Below, piece by piece: positions 26,585-36,322 of a stretch of 64,000 bases of DNA. A program made the translations under genes and the position numbers. The number at the start of each line of letters is the position of its first letter. The first letter of the stretch is position 1. Origin of the DNA: Paenibacillus xylanexedens (GTDB lineage: Bacteria > Bacillota > Bacilli > Paenibacillales > Paenibacillaceae); the NCBI RefSeq assembly GCF_007680605.1, contig NZ_VEIO01000001.1, positions 682,001 through 746,000 of the forward strand, in the 5' to 3' direction. A model generated the notes under the pieces. The model did not search any database. It saw only the letters and a program-made list of their open reading frames with translations, and had not been told where the DNA came from.

Positions 26585-28026
26585 GTTGTATCCTGCCGTG
26601 GTTCATTATCCGGCGTGTAAGCCTGAGTTCTTTTTTTCATGCGGAACCAAGGGACACGAATGAATGTATCTTTGAGATCTCGCAAGACGAAAGGAGCAAA
26701 GGGCTGCATGTAGGGAACGCCGAATGAGCGGAGACTCACCATGTACCAGTAGATCAAATAGACAGAGATGACCACCCCGAATAAACCAAGTGTACCGCCC
26801 ATAAGCAACACTGGAAAACGCAGCAACCTGAAAGCAAGCCCGAGCTCAAAATGTGGGATGATAAAAGAGGCGATACCCGTAATCGAGACGATAATGACTA
26901 GTGGTGCAGAGACAATACCAGCCTGAACGGCGGCCTGGCCCACCACGATTCCGCCAATAATGGATACCGTTTGCCCCAGTGGCTTTGGAATACGTATGCC
27001 CGCCTCCCTCAGCCCTTCAAACGTAATTTCCATCAGGAGTGCTTCAACCAGCGCCGGGAACGGGATATTCTCTCTAGCCGATGCAATGGTAATTAACAAG
27101 TTGGTGGGGATGATCTCCGGATGAAAAGTCGTGACCGCCACATAGGCTGAGGGTAGCAAGAAAGCGACAATGGCAAACAATAAACGAATCAGCCGAATAA
27201 ACGTAGCGGAATGAAACCGCTGATAATAGTCCTCGGATGACTGCATTAGAGAGAAAAACGTAACCGGAATAAGCAGGGAGAAGGGAGTACCATCCTGCAT
27301 TACGGCAATCCGTCCTTCAACTAAAGCGGCCGCAACCGAGTCGGGCCGCTCCGTATATTGATATTGTGGAAAAGGAGAGAGTGGATGATCTTCGAGAAAT
27401 TCCGAGAGATAACTCACCCCCAAGCTGCTATCCATGTTGATTTGGCCTAGACTCGTCAACACATTTTCCAAAATATCAGGTTTGCACAGTCCTTGAATGT
27501 AGATGACATATACTTCGGTTTTTGTATATTTCCCGATGTTGAATTGAATCATTTTGAGATCAGGATGTTTGATTTTATGACGTAACAGCGACATGTTTAC
27601 TTGGATATCTTCGATAAAAGCTTCTTGCGGGCCAACAACAACGACCTCATTCGTGGATTCGGGAACAGAACGTTTTTGATAGCTAGGTATAGAAAAAACA
27701 AGCATGCTTGACATGCCTTCCAGCCACAATGCAACATTCCCGGAAACAAGGTCATTCACAACAAGTTCCGCAGTATCCGCGAGTCTATTTTCAATTGAAA
27801 AAAAAGTCCCGCTTACGATCCGGCTGATGAAGTCGGAGCCGACCTCGGTTCGTACAGCCGCTTCAAGCAATGGTTTGACAATCGCTTCCCGTAGCACCTG
27901 GTTATCAATAATGGACTGAATATAGAGCACGGTACAGGAAACGGATCCAATCTGAAGTGGCTGGTACATCATATCGGATACACCGATAAGTCTGGACTGT
28001 ACTTGCAAGAGCATGTTTTCATTCAT
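26581..28026 (-). CDS. Spore germination receptor A subunit (GerAA/GerKA family)
   Basis: The 481-residue protein has a soluble N-terminal region (about 1-270) and a C-terminal block of five to six membrane helices (for example LIRLLFAIVAFLLPSAYVA and IIVIVSITGIASFIIPHF). The start at 28026 is chosen because AGGAGG lies eight bases upstream and the size equals B. subtilis GerAA (482). The reading frame stays open for 114 further codons upstream, but those residues have no match to the family. It is the first gene of the operon A-C-D-B and forms the germinant receptor core with B and C. Confidence 0.93.
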   Translation of the reverse strand: MNENMLLQVQSRLIGVSDMMYQPLQIGSVSCTVLYIQSIIDNQVLREAIVKPLLEAAVRTEVGSDFISRIVSGTFFSIENRLADTAELVVNDLVSGNVALWLEGMSSMLVFSIPSYQKRSVPESTNEVVVVGPQEAFIEDIQVNMSLLRHKIKHPDLKMIQFNIGKYTKTEVYVIYIQGLCKPDILENVLTSLGQINMDSSLGVSYLSEFLEDHPLSPFPQYQYTERPDSVAAALVEGRIAVMQDGTPFSLLIPVTFFSLMQSSEDYYQRFHSATFIRLIRLLFAIVAFLLPSAYVAVTTFHPEIIPTNLLITIASARENIPFPALVEALLMEITFEGLREAGIRIPKPLGQTVSIIGGIVVGQAAVQAGIVSAPLVIIVSITGIASFIIPHFELGLAFRLLRFPVLLMGGTLGLFGVVISVYLIYWYMVSLRSFGVPYMQPFAPFVLRDLKDTFIRVPWFRMKKRTQAYTPDNEPRQDTT

Positions 28027-28116
28027 AGCGCTTTCCTCCTGACTGCAAGATGAAACAGCATCTGTCAGTAAACAATGATCCCTATAGTGTGCAACACTTG
28101 GGTAGAAATATACTTT

Positions 28117-28145
28117 ATGTATGGCATGTTTCGCCAAAGGATACA
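28117..28145 (-). promoter_or_regulatory. Possible forespore (SigG-type) promoter of the germination operon
   Basis: On the minus strand TGTATC (28145-28140), 16 bases, CATACAT (28123-28117) partly fits the SigG pattern TGMATA - CATAMTA. Match is imperfect and spacing is one short, so this is a weak call, about 90 bases before the start. Confidence 0.3.
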
Positions 28146-28276
28146 TAAATGCAAACTTTACTCCTGTTGATGAATGGGGGAAAGGTATGATTTCTTTTAC
28201 AATGAACTTAAGGAAGATTCGATTCGAGAGATGTATTGTGAGGAAAAGAATGAAGTGAAAGAAGGGGAAGAAACAC

Positions 28277-28777
28277 GTGAAAAACCCGAAGGAAATGACA
28301 ATCGACATTAGACAAGCAACTCTAAATGATATTTCAGAAGTATCTAGGCTTTTTAATGAATACCGCATGTTTTATGGTCAGCATTCGGATCTGGAGGCAG
28401 CGACCTCTTTTATTAAAGAACGGATGAATAAGCAAGAATCGATGATTTTCATGGCTGCGTGGAACGAAGAATCAAAGGTGGCTGATACTGCCATGGGTTT
28501 GGTACAGATTTATCCGAGTTATAGTTCCGTTTCGATGGGACCGATCTGGATTCTGAACGATCTGTTCGTGGATTCAAAATATCGGCAACAAGGGATAGCC
28601 CGAAAGCTAATGCAGGCCGTAATGAAGCAGGCGAAGAGAAACAAGATTCTTCGAATTGTGCTTTCTACGGCGATCAGTAATCAGCAAGCACAAGCATTAT
28701 ATGAATCCGAAGGATATACACAGGATCAAAGCTTCATGTATTATGAATGTAACGTTGAGCGTGAAACTGAATCCTGA
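28277..28777 (+). CDS. GNAT-family N-acetyltransferase
   Basis: The 166-residue protein shows the GNAT fold: a beta4 strand LNDLFVDSKYRQQGIARKLM containing the acetyl-CoA loop Q-Q-G-I-A (about 105), and the late SNQQAQALYESEGYTQDQSFMYYEC segment. Start is GTG preceded by AAGGGG nine bases upstream. It is divergent from the germination operon, with 250 bases between. Acceptor substrate unknown. The YESEGY pattern fits the general small-molecule/protein acetyltransferase group. Confidence 0.88.
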   Translation: MKNPKEMTIDIRQATLNDISEVSRLFNEYRMFYGQHSDLEAATSFIKERMNKQESMIFMAAWNEESKVADTAMGLVQIYPSYSSVSMGPIWILNDLFVDSKYRQQGIARKLMQAVMKQAKRNKILRIVLSTAISNQQAQALYESEGYTQDQSFMYYECNVERETES

Positions 28778-28833
28778 TTAAGATTTTACGATTCATCATC
28801 TAGTGTTGACGTGCTGAGGAGGGATAACCTGAT

Positions 28834-29454
28834 ATGATGCAATGGATTGCCATGATTACGATGTTGATTGATCATATCGGAGCTGTGTTTTTTCCGCATG
28901 TGGTTGAACTGAGAATCATCGGTCGTATCGCTTTTCCAATCTATGCCTTTGCCGTATTTATAGGTTACAAGCATACACGTAATGTACAGAAATACATACG
29001 GCGGTTATTCTGGATCGCAGTGATTTCCCAGATTCCGTTTATGGCTGCGTTTAATCATTTTTCATTGAATGTGGTCTGGACCCTATGGTCGGCACTGCTT
29101 GTTTTGCTAGCCCTGGATAAGCTTCCTTCGAAGCTGATCAGTATCCTGATTGCGATCGGGGCGGGCTGGATAATGGAGTGGTCACATATGGATTATGGGA
29201 TGTATGGTCTGCTGCTCGTGTTGTTGTTCCGTTACTTCAAAGGTCCTGTGCTGGTTATGGCACATGTTATATTAAATGCCCTTTACCTGATGTTGCACCA
29301 TAGTTTTTTGCAGATGTACAGTGTGCTTGCAACAACCGGTATTGCCATTGCACAGTACTACCAGGCAGGTTTTCGTTTGAAAGGGCCCCGGTGGATCTGG
29401 CGTTATTTCTATCCTGCTCATCTTGCTATCATTGCAGTAATCCGCTGGCTATAG
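28834..29454 (+). CDS. TraX family membrane protein
   Basis: A 206-residue polytopic membrane protein with about seven hydrophobic segments. The opening MMQWIAMITMLIDHIGAVFFP, with the conserved DH pair near residue 14, is typical of the TraX family, named for F-pilin acetylation but widespread on chromosomes of Firmicutes. No conjugation genes are near, so a transfer role is unlikely here; acyltransfer to a surface molecule is possible but unproven. It follows the GNAT gene by 57 bases, and a hairpin terminator lies 80 bases downstream. Confidence 0.85.
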   Translation: MMQWIAMITMLIDHIGAVFFPHVVELRIIGRIAFPIYAFAVFIGYKHTRNVQKYIRRLFWIAVISQIPFMAAFNHFSLNVVWTLWSALLVLLALDKLPSKLISILIAIGAGWIMEWSHMDYGMYGLLLVLLFRYFKGPVLVMAHVILNALYLMLHHSFLQMYSVLATTGIAIAQYYQAGFRLKGPRWIWRYFYPAHLAIIAVIRWL

Positions 29455-29531
29455 TTTTTGTGATGCAAAGGTAGCGTATAAAAGGGGTAACGCTTATGAT
29501 GATCAACTATCAATTTGAACTCATCTTTATA

Positions 29532-29575
29532 CAAAAAAAGCCACTTATCGCCGTAGCGATAGAGTGGCTTTTGCT
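29532..29575. terminator. Bidirectional terminator between TraX and the A-T-R gene
   Basis: AGCCACT plus TATCGC (29539-29551) pairs with GCGATA plus AGTGGCT (29556-29569) with one bulge, flanked by seven A and by TTTT. Confidence 0.88.
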
Positions 29576-29613
29576 TTATTTCTTTCTATTAATATCGTTA
29601 TCCGACATATCGT

Positions 29614-32600
29614 TTAATCTGCAACCGTTGTTGTACCGTAATTCGGACGAATTGCAGCGGGGAAATAACCGATCTCAACTGCATAGCCCAGCATCGTATG
29701 AATAAAACGCTCATCGGTCTTGGCGCAGTTGATTCCTGCTGGTTCGACGTAAGCCGTTGTTACCGGTGATGCATAGGCATATGCTGAATCCTTTGCCCCG
29801 TCACCTTCCAACTGAGCGATTGCAAGTTGCAGAGCTTCCGGTTCTTTGGCAATGGTTGTATCAAACAGCCAGTGGTGATAGTCTTCAAACGGCATCGTTT
29901 CAATATCGTAACCTGCACGCTTCACGGCTTCTACCAAGTCATCATACCGGATCGGCTCTGGATTACAGATGTGGAATACACGTCCAGCTGTATCTTGACG
30001 TAAGGCCAGATGCACGATAGCTTCGCTGGCATAATTGATCGGGGTGAAGTCCATGAGCCAATCCGCGGCAGGGGCTTTGCCCAGCAATAACATGGCTTTG
30101 ATCATGCGGTAGATCGCATTGCTATCGATATTGGTCTGAAAACGACCTGTACGGGAATCACATGTCAGGTTGCCTGCACGATAGATGCTGACTGGCACTC
30201 CTTCTGCTGCGGCTTTCATGAGTACTTTCTCCGCTTCGAGCTTACTGTCGGAGTAGACGTTGTCCACATGTAACTCTTCCGGGAAACGGTCATATTGCAA
30301 TGTAGATTCCCATTGTCCGCTGAGGGCCAGATCTTCGGGTATACCCATCGTGGATATATGATGGAACGAAGCACCTTTTTTGTTACGTATCAGGTCTAAC
30401 AAAGCAACTGTGCCTTCGACATTGGTTTTAGCGAACTGCGCAGCCTCACCGAAATGACGAACATCAGCCGCGCAGTGAATGATACGGTCAATCCTTGATT
30501 CAAGCAACGATTGTTGCTCGGCGACAAGACCCAGGTTCTCTTGCTCCAAATTCCCCTCAACAATTACAACACGATCTTCAAGCTGGTCAGCAAGTTGTTT
30601 GCCGAAATAGCCCTGCATCACTGTGCTTAATCGTGCCATTGCCGTCGTGCCGTCGCTTGGGCGACGAACAAGAGCGTAGATCCGTGCCGAAGACTTCACA
30701 ATTAACTGCTGCAGTACATGTGAGCCCAGATAACCGGTTGCACCTGTCAATAGCACATGTTCAGGCTGAAGAATGTTCGGATATCCAAGCTGTGGAGACA
30801 GTTCCACCGGATGTTCGGAAAGCTGCGTGATGATGCCATTTGCAGTGGATGTCTGTTTCGCAGGTTCACGTTGCTCCGATAAAAGCGCGACCCGGCGAGC
30901 AAGAGCACGAATTGTTTTTTCTGCAAAGAAATCGGTGATTTTCAGCTGCGGATAATGTGGTTTCAGAAGAACCAGAACATGGATAACACGCAGGGAGTCG
31001 CCACCAATACTGAAGAAACTGTCTTCGACACCAAACTCTTCGTGTTGTAATATCTCTTTCCAAGCTTGGAAGAGTATAGATTCCGTATCTGTCTCAGGCA
31101 TCACGCGGTCTGGCTGATCGGTATGACGTTCAGCATGTGGCATAGATACCATGGCCTTGCGGTTGATTTTTCCTGTTGGGGCAATAGGCATCTCATCCAG
31201 CTGGCAAATCCATTTTGGTACGAAGTACGATGGAAGTTTCTCTGAAAGTGTTGCTTTGATATCCGTCACGGAAAGGGTGCTTCCATCTTTGGATGTAAAG
31301 TAACCCACGAGCATGTTCTGGCCGTCCGCTTCCTTCTTTGCAATAACGGCAACATCCTGGATCTGTTCCAGTCTGGCCAGATGATCTTCGATTTCACCGA
31401 TTTCGATTCGGTGACCCCGAATTTTAAGCTGAGAGTCACTGCGTCCCACATATTCCAGTAATCCGGTATCCAGCACTTTGGCAATATCTCCGGACTTGTA
31501 AATTTTCTCGCCAATCGCAAACGGATTATCAATAAAGGATTGCTCTGTCCGCTCAGGCTGGTTCAAGTACCCTTTGGCAAGTGCAGGAGTTGCGATATAC
31601 ACTTCGCCTGGTACGCCTACAGGACATAGCTGGTGTTCTTCGTTGACAATGTAAACTTTGTAATTATGAATAGGTCTGCCAATCGGAATATTAACAACGT
31701 GTCCCGGGACCTGTTCACTAATCCGGTGTGTCGTGGTAGCGACTGTGCATTCTGTTGGCCCGTATACATTAACGATGTCAATCTGATTGCCAAATTTGCG
31801 TTGGAAAGCCCGAACTTGTTCCCCGTAGAGAGCTTCTCCAGCTACGGTGATGATGCGCACTTTGGCTAGTTTATGAAATCCTTCATCAGATAGATAAGAT
31901 GCCAGTTGATTGAAGAAAATTGTGGGTAATATCGTAATAATGGTCGTTCCTGTTCTTTCGATTGCACTTGCAAACTCTTCAATAGATACTCGTTCTTCCG
32001 CCGATAACAGATAAAGCTCGGCTCCATAGAACAGCGCACCGATCGTATCCCACACGGATGCATCGAAGCTGTATGTGGCAAACTGCGTTAATACATCGCC
32101 AGGTTGAATGTCGCAGTCACGCTGTACGACACTGCCCAGATTGGTGACGCCACGGTGAGCGATCAGCGCACCCTTTGGTTTGCCAGTAGAGCCTGAAGTA
32201 TAAATGACATAAGCCAGATCATCCGGCTTGATATCAAGATTGGGATTGCTGGCGGCGAATCCTGCAAGTCGTCCGTCAACGGAAAGAATGTGACGTACCG
32301 TAGTAATGCCGGAGAACATTGCTTTGGCCTGATCAAACGAGGCTTCTGTTGTCAGTACAAACGGAGAAGCAGTATCTTCGACAATGTAACTGTTCCGTTC
32401 TTGTGGATGTTCGGGATCAATCGGCACATAGGCACCGCCTGCTTTAAGAACACCGAGCAACGAGATAATCGTATCCAGACTGCGATCCATAAAAATACTG
32501 ACAAATTCACCTTGCTTTAGACCGTTGGATATTAACACGCGAGCCACCTGATTCGCGCGTTCATTTAATTCCCGGTACGTATAACTCGTTGCATGTGAGG

Positions 32601-33318
32601 TAATCGCTGGAGAATTCGGGTATGCCGCAGCGACAGCTTCAAACCAGCCATGGATGGTCGGATGTGTTGGCTCAAGTACCGCGGTGTCATTCATTTCCCG
32701 ATAGAGCAAACGGTCTGAAGTAGACAGAATGTCTACTGCACCGATTGCTTTGTGATCATCACGCAAGAGAGCAAGAAGCAATGTTTGAAAATACTCCGCA
32801 TATCGCAATATCGTTGATTCTTGTAGCAACGAACGGTCATAAAACAGATCGAGAATCATCTCGTTCTGATCATAACGAACGTTCCAATTCATCACCTGAG
32901 GAGCCTGAGGCAATTGAACACTGTTTAGCATAAACACTGTCTCAGGATATCCCCCGATTTGTTGTGTATAAGGAATCTCAAGTTGTTTTGTAATCTGTTC
33001 GAATAATTCACTGAAAGTTGTCTTGCCCTGAAGCTCTAATGAAAGATAAGAAGCTGCCTGATCCGGAGCAAGTATTCCAATCGCAAGCTCCTCTTCAGCA
33101 GACAATCGGAATAACAAGGCTGCATAAGCTGAAAGGAATGCAGGGTACACCATCTGTTCTCCAAACTTCTGTTTAAGTTCACGACTCAATGACGCTTTCA
33201 ATGTAATATGAGTAGACTCATAAGAGAATGTTTGCTGGCGACGTCCATAATCCAATGGAATCTGAAGAACAGGTAAGCCAGATTCCACGGAGTGGGAGAA
33301 AGTATGGTTTTCAATCAC
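29614..33318 (-). CDS. Single-module NRPS-like enzyme: half-condensation, adenylation, thiolation, thioester reductase
   Basis: The 1234-residue protein has four regions. Residues 1-205 resemble the C-terminal half of a condensation domain, without HHxxxDG. Residues 215-720 are an adenylation domain with YIYTSGSTGKPKGA-type core (here VIYTSGSTGKPKG), VYGPTE and PTGKINRKA. A carrier domain has GGDSL near Ser775, and residues 855-1230 form a reductase with LTGATGYLGSHVL and YSDSK. It would activate one amino or carboxylic acid and release it as aldehyde or alcohol. Hand-read specificity residues are D-A-W-T-T-A-V-V-A-K, nearest to Phe-type codes (tentative). GTG start has AAGGAGG upstream. It follows a chemoreceptor gene by 43 bases. 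Confidence 0.9.
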   Translation of the reverse strand: MIENHTFSHSVESGLPVLQIPLDYGRRQQTFSYESTHITLKASLSRELKQKFGEQMVYPAFLSAYAALLFRLSAEEELAIGILAPDQAASYLSLELQGKTTFSELFEQITKQLEIPYTQQIGGYPETVFMLNSVQLPQAPQVMNWNVRYDQNEMILDLFYDRSLLQESTILRYAEYFQTLLLALLRDDHKAIGAVDILSTSDRLLYREMNDTAVLEPTHPTIHGWFEAVAAAYPNSPAITSHATSYTYRELNERANQVARVLISNGLKQGEFVSIFMDRSLDTIISLLGVLKAGGAYVPIDPEHPQERNSYIVEDTASPFVLTTEASFDQAKAMFSGITTVRHILSVDGRLAGFAASNPNLDIKPDDLAYVIYTSGSTGKPKGALIAHRGVTNLGSVVQRDCDIQPGDVLTQFATYSFDASVWDTIGALFYGAELYLLSAEERVSIEEFASAIERTGTTIITILPTIFFNQLASYLSDEGFHKLAKVRIITVAGEALYGEQVRAFQRKFGNQIDIVNVYGPTECTVATTTHRISEQVPGHVVNIPIGRPIHNYKVYIVNEEHQLCPVGVPGEVYIATPALAKGYLNQPERTEQSFIDNPFAIGEKIYKSGDIAKVLDTGLLEYVGRSDSQLKIRGHRIEIGEIEDHLARLEQIQDVAVIAKKEADGQNMLVGYFTSKDGSTLSVTDIKATLSEKLPSYFVPKWICQLDEMPIAPTGKINRKAMVSMPHAERHTDQPDRVMPETDTESILFQAWKEILQHEEFGVEDSFFSIGGDSLRVIHVLVLLKPHYPQLKITDFFAEKTIRALARRVALLSEQREPAKQTSTANGIITQLSEHPVELSPQLGYPNILQPEHVLLTGATGYLGSHVLQQLIVKSSARIYALVRRPSDGTTAMARLSTVMQGYFGKQLADQLEDRVVIVEGNLEQENLGLVAEQQSLLESRIDRIIHCAADVRHFGEAAQFAKTNVEGTVALLDLIRNKKGASFHHISTMGIPEDLALSGQWESTLQYDRFPEELHVDNVYSDSKLEAEKVLMKAAAEGVPVSIYRAGNLTCDSRTGRFQTNIDSNAIYRMIKAMLLLGKAPAADWLMDFTPINYASEAIVHLALRQDTAGRVFHICNPEPIRYDDLVEAVKRAGYDIETMPFEDYHHWLFDTTIAKEPEALQLAIAQLEGDGAKDSAYAYASPVTTAYVEPAGINCAKTDERFIHTMLGYAVEIGYFPAAIRPNYGTTTVAD

Positions 33319-33361
33319 TTCAGGTATCCTCCTTGGTTGAAACCGAATGTTAGTTATTTTT

Positions 33362-35131
33362 TTATTGTTGCTTGCTTACATTGAAATGAGAAATCAATTC
33401 CTGTAGCTCTTCAGACATATCATTGAGTCGAGTAGAGGAGTCTACCAGCGTAATCAGAGAAGCCTTTTGCTCGTCTACAGATACAGAGATCTTTTCACTG
33501 CTATCCGCTGTCTTGCTTACACTTGCAGACAAGTCATCCGCTGTTGCGGTCATCTCTTCTGTGCCTGCTGAAATTTCCTGGGTTGCACTTGAAACTTCCT
33601 GAATCTGATGGGATACCTTTTTCGCTGCTTCCAGGATTTCATCGAACAATTGACCGGTTTGATCCGCTACGGAAAGACCCGTATCTACTTCAGCAGTACC
33701 TTGTTCCATGGCTTGAACAGCTTGTTTAATACCAGCCTGGATCTCTTGAATCAATACGCCAACCTGACTGGTTGCCTGTTCAGACTGTTCGGCAAGCTTA
33801 CGTACTTCGCCAGCAACTACCGCAAAACCTCTTCCTTCTTCACCTACACGAGCCGCCTCAATAGAGGCATTAAGCGCAAGCAGGTTGGTCTGACTTGATA
33901 TCCCTGAGATAATGTTCAGGATATCGCCGATTTCCTGTGAACGGCTCTCTAGAACTTCGATTGCGGAAGCCGTATTTTTCACAGATTGCGTAATGAGGTT
34001 CATTTGCTCGGATACCTGACGAACTACAGTATTACCTTGTTGTGAACGACGCTCCATCTCATAGGCTTCGTCCGCAACACTTGCGGAACTACTCGCAATG
34101 GTCTGGATTACGGTAGCCATCTCGGACATTGCGCGTGCACTGTCACGGGTAGCCTGTTCTTGTGAACGGATGTTTGAACTAATATGAGTAACGTTATTGT
34201 TAATGGAGTCTGCATTTTCACTGTTGCGCTCAGAGACTTCATAGAGTTCCTTCGCAGACTGGTTTACTTCCTGGGAGGTCATTTGCACTTTAACGATCGT
34301 GTCATTGATACGGCGTACCATGACGTTGAATTTTTCGTTTACAAGTCCCAGATCGTCTTTTCCTGTCGGGATGTTGACATCCAAATTACCTCTGCTGACT
34401 TCATCAATGCCTTTGATCAGATGGCGAATTGGAGAGAGGGTATTTTTAACGACAAGATATTGAATAATGAGGAACAGAAGCAAGAACGCTACCAAAATAA
34501 TGACACCATTTAACAACAACGAATTCAGACCTTTAGGAACTGCACTGGCATCCGCATCCACGGCGAAGTAAGCAAAAATTTTGCCGTTGCTGTCTTTGAT
34601 CGGATAAGCAATGGTTGTCCAGGTTCCGAAGTCATCGGAATAAAAAGTGGTGAACGTTGGACGATCGGTATTTAGCATCTCTTTCAGAGCATTGGCTACA
34701 ACGACCGGTTGTTCATACATATCCCCAATATTTACATTGTCGCTCTGAAAAGCCTCTCTCAGGTTTGTTGGCATCGCAACAAGGGAAGTTAACCGTTTGT
34801 TGTCGCCGCCAAGCTCCACACCAAAGATATAGGCTTGTGCAATGTTAGGATAATATTTTTGCATTTCGTCAAAATAAGCTCTTAGTTTCGTCTGAGCAGT
34901 ACCTTCGTAGCTGCGCTCTGTGATGGCAGTTTGTACATCTGCCGCATTGATATCTTGAGCCCACTTTTTCGTAATCTGCGCTACTTGTCCATGCAGTTGA
35001 TCAACCAGAATCGTTCTTTGGAAGTAATAACTGCTTGCAATCAGAGCCACGCCAATAATGATGATGTTGGTAAATGAGAGCAATAGGTTTTTAGAGAAAA
35101 ACGACATGTTTTTCCAACTCAATGATTTCAC
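33362..35131 (-). CDS. Methyl-accepting chemotaxis protein
   Basis: A 589-residue transmembrane chemoreceptor: TM1 at about 13-33, an extracellular cache-like sensor (35-200) containing [22 protein letters not shown]2 at about 208-230, HAMP to about 283, then a long signalling coiled coil. The hairpin tip [20 protein letters not shown] is the CheA/CheW contact. Start GTG has GGAG upstream. The next gene, an A-T-R NRPS-like enzyme, starts 43 bases later with no terminator between, so they may share a transcript. The sensed ligand is unknown. Confidence 0.94.
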   Translation of the reverse strand: MKSLSWKNMSFFSKNLLLSFTNIIIIGVALIASSYYFQRTILVDQLHGQVAQITKKWAQDINAADVQTAITERSYEGTAQTKLRAYFDEMQKYYPNIAQAYIFGVELGGDNKRLTSLVAMPTNLREAFQSDNVNIGDMYEQPVVVANALKEMLNTDRPTFTTFYSDDFGTWTTIAYPIKDSNGKIFAYFAVDADASAVPKGLNSLLLNGVIILVAFLLLFLIIQYLVVKNTLSPIRHLIKGIDEVSRGNLDVNIPTGKDDLGLVNEKFNVMVRRINDTIVKVQMTSQEVNQSAKELYEVSERNSENADSINNNVTHISSNIRSQEQATRDSARAMSEMATVIQTIASSSASVADEAYEMERRSQQGNTVVRQVSEQMNLITQSVKNTASAIEVLESRSQEIGDILNIISGISSQTNLLALNASIEAARVGEEGRGFAVVAGEVRKLAEQSEQATSQVGVLIQEIQAGIKQAVQAMEQGTAEVDTGLSVADQTGQLFDEILEAAKKVSHQIQEVSSATQEISAGTEEMTATADDLSASVSKTADSSEKISVSVDEQKASLITLVDSSTRLNDMSEELQELISHFNVSKQQ

Positions 35132-35616
35132 TAAACTCCACTCCTGATCTTCTGTAAATTAAAAATCTGTAAGATGCGCTTTTGGAGCAAAAAGTTACTT
35201 CATTCTGTCATCTCCTCCTAAAGGGAAAGTGCGACAATGGTCTTGGTTTCTTAGTCACTATGCAAGACTTATGTACCTTTTGAATCCAGTGTGTCTAATT
35301 ATTAAAACACATCTATATCTATTATGTCGTGTAAAATGTCGTTAAATTGAATAGTTTTGTTAAAACTTTTTTAATATTTTACGTATTTATGGACATATCT
35401 TTCTTTTTATAGGTAATTAGTACTGTTTATTTTTAAAAATTGCCATTTTTTAGTTTCATTCTGTATTCTATAACATAGCGGGAAAAATTACACCATTTAT
35501 CATCAGAAAACCGGTCTTAATCTGTTCAGGAAGCTTGGATATACATCGGATGAGGTTTTATCTATAATAACTACATATGGTTTTAACCAAATTAATGAGC
35601 AGGCGGGGGTTAAATA
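35132..35616. other. AT-rich divergent intergenic region between MCP and rpiA
   Basis: This 485-base gap has no supported gene. It is strongly AT-rich around 35290-35470. A TATAAT (35563-35568) could be the rpiA -10, but the nearest TTGGAT is 22 bases away, too far. No SigD-type motif for the chemoreceptor gene was found on the minus strand. The function of the long AT stretch is unknown. Confidence 0.5.
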
Positions 35617-36288
35617 ATGAATCTGAAGCAGATTGCAGCAGAACATGCGGCAGCGTTCGTTGAAGATGGAATGAAAGTGGGTTTGGGCACAGGCTCAACC
35701 GCATATTATGCGATATGTCGAATCGGGGAGCGGGTTCGGGAAGGTCTGAACATTCAAGCAGTAGCTACCTCAGAGGCTTCAGACAAGCTGGCACGAGAAT
35801 GGGGGATTCCGATTATTCCTTTTGACCAGATTGGGCGATTAGATCTGACGATTGATGGGGCGGATGAAGTGGATCCGGATTTTAACCTGATCAAAGGCGG
35901 TGGCGGAGCTCTTTTGCGTGAAAAAATAGTGGCAGCAAATAGCGATAAGCTGATCATTGTTGCTGACGGTAGCAAGGCTGTACAAACACTGGGAAAATTC
36001 CCTTTGCCGGTCGAGGTTGTACCCTTTGCATCGGAATGGACTTTTCAGGCGCTTGAGAACATGGGATGTCAGCCGGAGTGGCGGATGGATGGGCAAAAAC
36101 AATACCTTACGGATAACGGAAATCTGATTGCAGACTGCCATCTGGGGGCCATTGACAATGCTTCCGAACTTAACGTGCAACTGAATATGTTACCAGGTGT
36201 CGTGGATAATGGACTATTCGTGAAGATGGCAGACGTTGTGATCATTGCCAAAGAAGACGGCAGTATCGACGAACTTCACCGTCCGTAA
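35617..36288 (+). CDS. rpiA: Ribose-5-phosphate isomerase A
   Basis: The 223-residue enzyme interconverts ribose-5-phosphate and ribulose-5-phosphate in the pentose phosphate pathway. Motifs are GLGTGSTAYYAI (phosphate loop, about 24), DGADEVDPDFNLIKGGGGALLREKIV (catalytic Asp and Lys/Glu, about 84-110) and the C-terminal GVVDNGLFVKMADVVI. Start ATG has GGCGGGGG upstream. It heads a possible operon with a GNAT and a MarR gene (gaps 34 and 15 bases). Confidence 0.96.
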   Translation: MNLKQIAAEHAAAFVEDGMKVGLGTGSTAYYAICRIGERVREGLNIQAVATSEASDKLAREWGIPIIPFDQIGRLDLTIDGADEVDPDFNLIKGGGGALLREKIVAANSDKLIIVADGSKAVQTLGKFPLPVEVVPFASEWTFQALENMGCQPEWRMDGQKQYLTDNGNLIADCHLGAIDNASELNVQLNMLPGVVDNGLFVKMADVVIIAKEDGSIDELHRP

Positions 36289-36322
36289 CGAATTTGACGG
36301 AAAGTTGGTGTCATGATCTAGA

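Noticed and set aside
28027..28368. N-terminal extension of the germination A subunit
   Set aside because: The 114 extra codons have no family match, and a strong AGGAGG site points to the start at 28026.
35535..35568. rpiA promoter TTGGAT ... TATAAT
   Set aside because: The spacing of 22 bases is outside the working range, so only a possible -10 remains.
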